Shown: positions 56,847 through 64,000 of the stretch, piece by piece
How positions within the stretch are numbered: position 1 is the stretch's first letter
How the letters are laid out: each line of letters opens with the position of its first letter
Origin: Rhodoblastus acidophilus
Lineage (GTDB): Bacteria > Pseudomonadota > Alphaproteobacteria > Rhizobiales > Beijerinckiaceae
DNA length: 64,000 nucleotides
Assembly (NCBI RefSeq): GCF_025961575.1
Contig: NZ_JAOQNX010000003.1
Coordinates: forward strand, 1 to 64,000
Direction of reading: 5' to 3'
Translations under genes and position numbers: made by a program
The notes under the pieces: model-generated
Database searches by the model: none
What the model was told of the DNA's origin: nothing
Seen by the model: only the letters and a program-made list of their open reading frames with translations

Positions 56847-57613
56847 CGCAGGCCGACATCGACGCCACCAAGGCGCCGCTTATCGAGCATCTCATCGAGT
56901 TGCGCGCGCGGCTGATCAAGGCTCTGCTCGCCTTTGTCGCCGCCTTCGTCATCTGCTTCTGGTTCTCGCACGAAATCTACAACGTGCTGCTCGGCCCCTA
57001 TGTCATGGTGGTCGGGCCGGAAAAGGCCAAGCTGATCGCGACGCATTTTCTCGAGCAATTCTTCACGCAACTGAAACTGTCCATGTTCGGCGCCGGCTTC
57101 ATCGCCTTTCCGATCATGGCCTTGCAGCTCTACAAATTCGTCGCGCCCGGGCTTTATTCGCACGAGCGCCAGGCCTTCGCGCCCTATCTGGTGGCGACGC
57201 CGGTGTTCTTCTTCCTGGGCGCGCTGCTGGTCTATTTCGCCGTCATGCCGTTCCTCATCAAATTCTCGGTGAGCTTTCAGCAATTGGGCGTGGCGGGCGA
57301 GCCGACCATCGAGCTTTTGCCCAAGGTCAGCGAATATCTGTCGCTGATCATGACGCTGATCTTCGCCTTCGGCATCGCCTTCCAACTGCCGGTGATTTTG
57401 ACCCTGCTGGGTCACGCGGGGATCATCGACAGGGCGTTTCTCACGGAGAAGCGGCGTTACGCCATTGTGGCGATCACCGTGATCGCGGCCATTCTAACGC
57501 CGCCTGATCTGATCTCCATGATCGCGCTTGTCCTGCCCATGGTGCTGCTTTACGAAGGCGCGGTCATCGCGGTCGGCCTGATCGAAAAGAAACGCGCCGC
57601 GATTTCCGAGTAA
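56843..57613 (+). CDS. tatC: Sec-independent translocase subunit TatC
   Basis: 256 residues, six helices. The N-terminal APLIEHLIELRARLIKALLA includes the conserved HLxELRxR that contacts the twin-arginine signal. FTQLKLSMFGAGFIAFPIMA, then YKFVAPGLYSHERQAFAPYL and FGIAFQLPVI are TatC signatures. It is the core receptor of the Tat system, translated together with TatB. Confidence 0.97.
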   Translation: MTQADIDATKAPLIEHLIELRARLIKALLAFVAAFVICFWFSHEIYNVLLGPYVMVVGPEKAKLIATHFLEQFFTQLKLSMFGAGFIAFPIMALQLYKFVAPGLYSHERQAFAPYLVATPVFFFLGALLVYFAVMPFLIKFSVSFQQLGVAGEPTIELLPKVSEYLSLIMTLIFAFGIAFQLPVILTLLGHAGIIDRAFLTEKRRYAIVAITVIAAILTPPDLISMIALVLPMVLLYEGAVIAVGLIEKKRAAISE

Positions 57614-57628
57614 CTTTTCTCAGATGAG

Positions 57629-59047
<1,419 letters not shown>

Positions 59048-59063
59048 GCCTCGCGCTTCCCCC

Positions 59064-59100
59064 GTCGTCATGACCGGGCTTGTCCCGGTCATCCACGCCG
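59064..59100. repeat. Dispersed palindromic repeat, GTCATGACCGGGC family
   Basis: GTCATGACCGGG cttgt CCCGGTCATCCACGCCG immediately downstream of serS. It can act as a terminator stem. Related copies at 59552-59585 and, inverted, 59628-59664. Confidence 0.65.
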
Positions 59101-59203
59101 ACCCGCTGGCTGGTTGTTGCGGAAATTTCTATTTCCGGTTGTAGTTTTGCGTTGAAAACCTACGATTTCTTGTGAAAATTCTTCGAATTTTTTGCGCAAA
59201 ATT

Positions 59204-59239
59204 CTTGCAAAAAACCGTCGATTTTCACAGCTGCAACCC
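59204..59239 (-). repeat. parS-associated intergenic module, copy B
   Basis: On the minus strand: GGGTTGCAG, GTGAAAATCGACGG, TTTTTTGCAAG. It matches copy A at 36938-36966 and has the same order and orientation relative to its parS site. Confidence 0.5.
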
Positions 59240-59327
59240 TTTGGTTGCGTACGAAATGTTGGGTGGCGTTGACGACGGCGAGGCGCCTGTGTCTTGGGTA
59301 AGTGGTTGTCTCGGAAGGGCTTACTGC

Positions 59328-59353
59328 CGTGAAACATTGGAAAATGTTTCACG
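59328..59353. promoter_or_regulatory. parS half-site palindrome
   Basis: CGTGAAACAT tggaaa ATGTTTCACG. The left arm is an extra parS half-site next to the full site that begins at 59345. Confidence 0.6.
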
Positions 59354-59360
59354 TGGAACA
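59345..59360 (-). promoter_or_regulatory. parS site (perfect consensus)
   Basis: TGTTTCACGTGGAACA on the plus strand, which is TGTTCCACGTGAAACA on the minus strand, a full match to the conserved parS sequence bound by ParB/Spo0J. It is in opposite orientation to the site at 36848. Confidence 0.85.
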
Positions 59361-59476
59361 TAACAAGAACAATATAGTGTAGGTCGCGCGTTTTCACTTT
59401 CCAGGGGCCGGCCCGGTCGCGTTTTCCGCTCGATTGAATGGCCCTGCGGCTCCCTCCCGCTGATGTGACGGCGCCT

Positions 59477-59748
59477 CCCTTCTCCCGCAGGGGCACGGCT
59501 CTCCGGGGAAACAATCTTGGTTGTGTTTCCCAGCGCAATTTCAACCCAAGAGCGTCATGCCCGGGCTTGTCCCGGGCATCCACGCCGGCCCGCGGGGGAA
59601 AACCTCCGGCAGTTCGCATTGCGGCGCCGCGTGGATGGCCGGGACGACGCCCGGCCATGACGACATGAATTTGCATCGTCATGCGGACATTCGCGTATCT
59701 GTAGAACCGACAATTTCCCCGGACAGCCGTGCCCTTGCGGGAGAAGGG
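59477..59748. repeat. Large nested inverted repeat
   Basis: Outer arms 59477-59508 and 59717-59748 (CCTTCTCCCGCAGGGGCACG and its near complement). Inner arms 59552-59585 and 59628-59664 (GTCATGCCCGGGC family). The segment 59586-59627 is the spacer. Likely a composite of insertions of two mobile palindromic families. Confidence 0.7.
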
Positions 59749-59847
59749 TGCGGCGGCCGGCTGGGCGGCCAAAAGGGCTGCCCTCTCCGCCCATTCCCGC
59801 TATAACCGCCCGAAATCCTTCACCCGAATCGCGGGGCGGCAAAAATC

Positions 59848-60600
59848 ATGCGCATTCTCATCACCAATGACGACGGCATCCATGCCCCCGGCCTGGCCGT
59901 GCTGGAGCGGATCGCCAAAAGCCTGGCCGACGAGGTCGTCGTCGTCGCCCCGGAAAGCGACCAGTCCGGCGTCGCGCATTCGCTGTCCCTCTCCGACCCG
60001 CTGCGGCTGCGCAAAGTCTCGGACAATCATTTCGCCGTCAAAGGCACGCCGACCGACTGCATCATCATGGGCGTGCGAAAAATCATGCTGGACAACCCGC
60101 CCGACCTCATCCTGTCCGGCGTCAATCGCGGCCAGAATGTCGCCGAGGACGTCACCTATTCCGGCACCATCGCCGGCGCCATGGAGGGCACGCTGCTGGG
60201 CTTTCCCTCCATCGCCCTGTCGCAATGCTATGCCGGCGAAAATTCGTTCTGGGACTGCGCGGAGGCCCATGCCGCCGGGCTGATCGAGAAAATCGTCGCG
60301 CGCGGCTTTCCCCCGGGCGTGCTCGTCAACCTCAATTTCCCCGCCTGTCCGCCTGACGAGGTGCAGGGCGTGAGCCTCACCCGCCAGGGCCGGCGCGAAC
60401 AGGAGCTGATGAAGATCGAGGGCCGCCGCGACGGGCGCGGCAATCCCTATTACTGGATCGCCTTCGAGCGTCCGAGTTTCGTTGCGGGGGAGGGGACCGA
60501 TCTCGAAGCCGTGGCGCAGAATCGCATCTCCGTCACCCCGCTGCAACTCGACCTGACCGACGAGCCGGGGCTGGCCCATTTCGCCAGCGTCTTCGGCTGA
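59848..60600 (+). CDS. surE: 5'/3'-nucleotidase SurE
   Basis: A 250-residue stationary-phase survival phosphatase. The metal site starts with ILITNDDG (Asp8-Asp9), then [17 protein letters not shown], the [20 protein letters not shown] motif and a C-terminal [14 protein letters not shown]. It dephosphorylates nucleoside monophosphates. The stop is directly followed by the pcm start, the standard surE-pcm pair. Confidence 0.97.
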   Translation: MRILITNDDGIHAPGLAVLERIAKSLADEVVVVAPESDQSGVAHSLSLSDPLRLRKVSDNHFAVKGTPTDCIIMGVRKIMLDNPPDLILSGVNRGQNVAEDVTYSGTIAGAMEGTLLGFPSIALSQCYAGENSFWDCAEAHAAGLIEKIVARGFPPGVLVNLNFPACPPDEVQGVSLTRQGRREQELMKIEGRRDGRGNPYYWIAFERPSFVAGEGTDLEAVAQNRISVTPLQLDLTDEPGLAHFASVFG

Positions 60601-61290
60601 ATGGCGTATCAGCCGCCCTTCCCGTCGGCGGCCGCCCAGGCGCGGGTGGAATTGCAAAAACTCGCGGCGGCGCGCCTGCTGCTGAGCCTGCGCTCCAAGG
60701 GTTTTAACGATCTCAACCTGCTGCGCGCCATGGAGAATGCGCCGCGGGAAAATTTCGTCGGCGCGGCGCAGGTTTCTCTCGCGCTGCGCGACATCGCCTT
60801 GCCCTTGCCCTGCGGCCAGACCATCGAAAGCCCGTCCGAGCTGGCGCTGGCGCTTGCGGCGTTGGGCGTCGCCCCGCATATGCGGGTGCTCGAGGTCGGG
60901 ACGGGGTCGGGCTGGTCGGCGGCGGTGCTGTCGGGGCTGGCGAACCGGGTGGTCACGCTCGAATGTTTCGATTCGCTCGCCCGCGCCGCCCGCGAAAAAC
61001 TGGAGCGGCTGAAGATCGCCAATGTGGCGGCGCTCTGGGCCGACGGCGCCGACATTTCCCCCGAACTCGGCCTGTTCGACCGCATCATCATCCATGCCGC
61101 CGTCGAGACGCCGCCGCCGCATCTGCTCGGCGCATTGGGGGAGGGCGGGGCGCTGATCGCCGCGCGCGCCTCCGGCGAGCGGACGGAGCGGGTGCTTTAT
61201 CGCCGCATCGCCGGCGACAGGATCGAAGCGACCTCGCTTGGACCTTGCCGGGCGCAGGCCCTGCTGAGCGGGCTGTTCGCCAAGCTTTAA
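60601..61290 (+). CDS. pcm: Protein-L-isoaspartate O-methyltransferase
   Basis: A 229-residue enzyme that methylates isoaspartyl residues to start repair of aged proteins, using S-adenosylmethionine. The SAM motif I is EVGTGSGW at 98-105. The active-site segment CGQTIESP (71-78) is a variant of the common GHGQTISQP. FDRIIIHAAVETPP is the post-II region. It abuts surE and is co-translated. Confidence 0.93.
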   Translation: MAYQPPFPSAAAQARVELQKLAAARLLLSLRSKGFNDLNLLRAMENAPRENFVGAAQVSLALRDIALPLPCGQTIESPSELALALAALGVAPHMRVLEVGTGSGWSAAVLSGLANRVVTLECFDSLARAAREKLERLKIANVAALWADGADISPELGLFDRIIIHAAVETPPPHLLGALGEGGALIAARASGERTERVLYRRIAGDRIEATSLGPCRAQALLSGLFAKL

Positions 61291-61350
61291 CGGCTCGTTA
61301 AGCCTGTCCGCTCGCCTGCCGTAGCGAAATTGGGTGAACGACGATTCATC

Positions 61351-61367
61351 TTAAACGCTCCTTTAAC
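61351..61367. promoter_or_regulatory. CtrA-like palindrome upstream of the LysM/M23 gene
   Basis: TTAA-N8-TTAAC, or TTAAA cgctcc TTTAA as a palindrome, 50 bp before the start codon. The spacing is one base longer than the CtrA consensus, so the match is weak. Confidence 0.3.
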
Positions 61368-61416
61368 CCAAATAGCTCTAAATCAACACGTTGATGTTCG
61401 GTTTGTGAGTTGAGTC

Positions 61417-63075
61417 ATGGTGCAAGCGCTGAAGCGGAAAGAAATCGGCCTGTTGTTGGCCGGCGTTGCGGCCCTGGCCTTGTCGGGCTGCGCCGACTCC
61501 TCCCGGATTGACGATCCCTTCTCCAATCCGTTCAAGGCCTCCGCCTCCGGCTATGACCGAACGCCCACCGGCTCGACCCTGCCGCCGGTGAGCAAATATG
61601 CCGATTCCGGCGACAACAAAGGCTTTTTCTCCGAAGCGTTCCGCACCTTCGACGAGCCCGCGCCGAGCCGCGAGCCCACCGCCGATCTGCGCCGCTCCGC
61701 CGCGCCGCGTCCGGTCGCGCCGCTGCCGGTGAGCCGCGCCGCTCCCGTGGCGCCCATCGCCAGCCAGCCGCTGCCGCCGCCCCAAATCGCGGCGCCCGCG
61801 CCGATCCAGTCCGCGCCGATCCAGCCCGCCCCGGTCCGGGCCGTCGCCGCGCCGGCCCCCGCGCCGCGCACGGTCGCGGGTCGCGTCGGCGGCTGGTCGG
61901 TCGAAGGCGGCGCGCCCGTCGTCGTCGCTCAGGGCGAGACCGCCGGCGCGATCGCCAACCGCTATGGCGTGCCCACCGAGACCCTTCTGCAGCTGAACGG
62001 CTATCGCTCGGCGGCCCAGGTCCAGCCGGGGACGCGCCTGACCATCCCGGTCTACAACGCCTCCGCCCGCGCCGAGGCGGCGCGTTCGGCCGCGCCTCAG
62101 GCGGCGCCGGCTCTGGTCGCCAAGGCGCAGCCGATCCGGCCGCGCGAGGACGCCGAAGAGGCCGCGCCGGCGCCCGCGCCGCGGAAACCCGAACCGCGCC
62201 TGGTGATGAAGCCCGGCCCGAAATCGCTGGTCGCCGAGGAGAACGAGCAGGCCGCCCTGCCGGTCTCCGCCGTCAAGCCGAAGGTCGATCCCATCGCCGA
62301 GCGCAAGGCCAAGCTCGCCGAGGCCCGCGCCGACGCGATCAAGGAGGCCGCGCGCGCCATCGAGAAGAAGAAGGCCCAGGAGATTCAGGCCGCCGCCGAC
62401 GCGAACAAGCTGGCTTCCGCGGAAGCCAAGAAGACCGCCGCCGCTGACGCGAAAAAAATGGCCGAGGCCAAGCAGGCGGCCCTCGCCGAAGCCAAGGCCG
62501 CCGCCGAGGCCAAGGCCGCCGCCGCCGAGGCGAAGAAGGCGGAACAGCTCGCCAAGGCGCAGGCCAAGGCCCAGCAGCAGGCGCAGGTCGCGCCGGCGGT
62601 GGAAAAGCCCAGGGTCGCGGAAGCCGCGCCCGAAACGGTTCAGCCGAAGTCGGTCGACCGCTCCACCACCGTCAGCTCCACGCCCGAGGGGGGCGGCGAC
62701 AGCGCCAATCCGGAATTCCGCTGGCCGGCGCGCGGCCGCGTGATCGGCGGCTATGGCGGCGGCGGCAATGACGGCATTAATATCGCGGTGCCCGAGGGCA
62801 CGGCGGTGAAGGCGGCAGAGGCCGGCGAGGTCACCTATGCCGGCAGCGAGCTGAAGGGCTATGGCAATCTGGTCCTGATCCACCATCCCAACGGCTTCGA
62901 CAGCGTCTACGCCAACAACAGCACGCTGAACGTCAAGCGCGGCGACAAGGTCAAGCGCGGCCAGGTGATTGCGGTCTCCGGCCAGAGCGGCAACGTCTCC
63001 TCCCCGCAGCTGCACTTCGAGCTGCGCAAGGGCCACAAGCCCGTCGATCCCACCAACTTTTTGGCGGGCCTGTAA
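61417..63075 (+). CDS. NlpD/DipM-like LysM and LytM-domain lipoprotein, probably an amidase activator
   Basis: 552 residues. The lipobox LSGC puts the acylated Cys near 25. A Pro/Ala linker follows, then a LysM domain at about 165-210 (VVAQGETAGAIANRYGVPTE, peptidoglycan binding) and an Ala/Lys/Glu coiled-coil stretch (about 285-395). The C-terminal LytM (M23-like) domain spans 425-552. The catalytic positions are mostly changed: GNDGINIA instead of HxGxD, YANN instead of YAHN, and PQLHFE instead of HxHFE. So it should not cut peptidoglycan itself but activate amidases at the division site, as NlpD does. It follows surE-pcm in the usual order. Confidence 0.92.
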   Translation: MVQALKRKEIGLLLAGVAALALSGCADSSRIDDPFSNPFKASASGYDRTPTGSTLPPVSKYADSGDNKGFFSEAFRTFDEPAPSREPTADLRRSAAPRPVAPLPVSRAAPVAPIASQPLPPPQIAAPAPIQSAPIQPAPVRAVAAPAPAPRTVAGRVGGWSVEGGAPVVVAQGETAGAIANRYGVPTETLLQLNGYRSAAQVQPGTRLTIPVYNASARAEAARSAAPQAAPALVAKAQPIRPREDAEEAAPAPAPRKPEPRLVMKPGPKSLVAEENEQAALPVSAVKPKVDPIAERKAKLAEARADAIKEAARAIEKKKAQEIQAAADANKLASAEAKKTAAADAKKMAEAKQAALAEAKAAAEAKAAAAEAKKAEQLAKAQAKAQQQAQVAPAVEKPRVAEAAPETVQPKSVDRSTTVSSTPEGGGDSANPEFRWPARGRVIGGYGGGGNDGINIAVPEGTAVKAAEAGEVTYAGSELKGYGNLVLIHHPNGFDSVYANNSTLNVKRGDKVKRGQVIAVSGQSGNVSSPQLHFELRKGHKPVDPTNFLAGL

Positions 63076-63121
63076 AAAAGAATTCCCTCACCGCGAGACA
63101 CGGCTAGCGGGAAGAAAGAGG

Positions 63122-63152
63122 CGGCGGGTCCCAGGAAAGGCCCGCCGTTTCC
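63122..63152 (+). terminator. Rho-independent terminator
   Basis: CGGCGGG / CCCGCCG stem with a 12-nt loop, followed by TTTCCTGTTT, about 50 bp past the LysM/M23 gene. Confidence 0.65.
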
Positions 63153-63226
63153 TGTTTCCAGCCCTCGCGCGCTGGCGTTTTCCGCAGGCGTGGCGCAGAC
63201 TGCCGCGGTCATGCTGGAGTTTCTCC

Positions 63227-64000
63227 ATGTCCTGGAATTATTATTTCAAGGATCGCGCCGGCCATCAAAACGGCCCCGTCTCCTTCGAGGAATTGCTTGT
63301 CATCGCCCGCTCCGGCCGCATCGCGCCGGATTGTCTGGTCTGGCCCGAGGGCGGCGCGCCCCGGGCGGCCCGCGACGTGCCCGAACTCGCCGCCGCCATG
63401 TCGGCGCCGCCCCCCGGCGCCTCGGCGGCCCTGCGCGCGGATTTTCCGGTCTGGGGCCTGTTCTGGCGCAGCCTTGTCGCCGGGATCGGCTTTCTCTTCA
63501 TCCTTCCCGCGCCCTGGCTGGCGCTCTGGCTCTATCGCTGGCTGATGGAGCGCGTCAGCCTGCCCAACGGCGCCCGCCTCGGGCTGGAGAGCGGCCTCGG
63601 CCGTCCCGCTTTCCTGTTCATCGGTCTCGCTTTGTCGGTGATCATCCCCTCGCTTCTCGGCGCCGGAGACGCCCATGCGGCGCAGCGCGGCGATGTCCAG
63701 GCGGCGCAACTGATCGGCTCGCTGGTCCAGGTGGTCTTTTCCTTCCTGATCCTGCGCTGGCTCGTCGACTCCGCCCGCAGCGAGGACGGCGCCTTGCGCG
63801 TCGCCTTTCAGGGGGGATTCTGGGCCTTCTTCGGCTGGAGCCTGCTGCTCGGCCTTTCCGTCCTGACGATCATCGGCTGGGCCTGGGTGATCCGCTATCA
63901 GGCGCGCTGGATCTGCCGCAATGTCGCGGGCAGCCACCGCTTCGAATTCGTCGGCGAGGGCCTGGAGCTGCTGTGGCGCACGCTGGTGCTGGTGCTCGGC
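63227..64000 (+). CDS. GYF-domain multi-pass membrane protein (3' end outside window)
   Basis: 258 codons read from the ATG at 63227 to the window edge with no stop. The N-terminal ~55 residues (MSWNYYFKDRAGHQNGPVSF, then a VWPEGG segment) form a GYF_2 domain, which binds peptides. Hydrophobic helices follow at about 75-100, 120-145, 155-180 and 195-220. The end, RFEFVGEGLELLWR, resembles the repeated segments of DUF898/YjgN-type proteins. Function unknown; truncated by the window. Confidence 0.75.
   Translation, partial: MSWNYYFKDRAGHQNGPVSFEELLVIARSGRIAPDCLVWPEGGAPRAARDVPELAAAMSAPPPGASAALRADFPVWGLFWRSLVAGIGFLFILPAPWLALWLYRWLMERVSLPNGARLGLESGLGRPAFLFIGLALSVIIPSLLGAGDAHAAQRGDVQAAQLIGSLVQVVFSFLILRWLVDSARSEDGALRVAFQGGFWAFFGWSLLLGLSVLTIIGWAWVIRYQARWICRNVAGSHRFEFVGEGLELLWRTLVLVLG

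Larger units (their letters stand above)
59048..59847. other. 800-bp non-coding region with repeats and parS
   Basis: No convincing gene. In order it holds a dispersed repeat (59064-59100), an AT-rich stretch with the shared module (59204-59239), a parS half-site and a full parS (59328-59360), and a large nested inverted repeat (59477-59748) before surE. Confidence 0.7.

Noticed and set aside
59089-59772. 227-codon minus-strand frame between serS and surE
   Set aside because: It is made of repeat elements and the parS sequence (reads MFHVKH); not a gene.

Overview
The window is high-GC alphaproteobacterial chromosome. It most resembles the Hyphomicrobiales (Rhizobiales), perhaps a Beijerinckiaceae- or Methylocystaceae-like genome; the family is a guess. 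Supporting evidence is a NDUFA12-like complex I accessory gene next to a DUF2155 gene, a tatABC-serS-surE-pcm-(LysM/M23) run, accBC, a class II nrdJ, a CtrA-type TTAA-N7-TTAA site, and several families of short palindromic intergenic repeats. No tRNA, rRNA, CRISPR array, transposase or integrase was recognised.

Layout. 1-3.9 kb: the end of a large secreted protein with eight Ig-like repeats, plus a small partner ORF. 4.0-7.9 kb: an orphan hybrid histidine kinase carrying a full phosphorelay. 8.0-16 kb: divergent cydAB (cyanide-insensitive-type bd oxidase) and a seven-gene Mrp-type cation/proton antiporter operon of unusual composition. 16-22.8 kb (minus strand): patatin phospholipase, GntP permease, RND adaptor and RND pump. 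23-27.5 kb: arcD-arcA without arcB or arcC, a beta-barrel protein and a channel-like protein. 27.7-33.7 kb: a complete tripartite RND efflux operon behind a CtrA-like site. 33.8-36.5 kb: lipid kinase, acyltransferase and small hypotheticals. 36.5-40.6 kb: an AT-rich island holding one 1051-residue gene, a calcineurin-like phosphoesterase fused to a STAND-like NTPase core. 40.6-50.5 kb: nrdJ with a putative NrdR-controlled promoter, lrgAB, NDUFA12/DUF2155, a chemoreceptor and an FNT channel. 50.5-64 kb: aat, a membrane regulator-like protein, accBC, tatABC, serS, surE, pcm, an NlpD/DipM-like division factor and a truncated GYF-domain membrane protein.

The most interesting element is the phosphoesterase/NTPase gene. 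It looks horizontally acquired, stands alone with its own promoter and terminator, and has the architecture of single-gene STAND defence proteins, although its Walker A lysine is missing. The second notable feature is a pair of parS sites at 36.85 and 59.35 kb (one perfect, one 15 of 16). They sit in inverted copies of a shared intergenic module and suggest that the window lies in the ParB-bound, origin-proximal part of the chromosome.

Most other genes are housekeeping or envelope functions: respiration and ion homeostasis, drug or solvent efflux, protein export, fatty-acid synthesis and repair of aged proteins.
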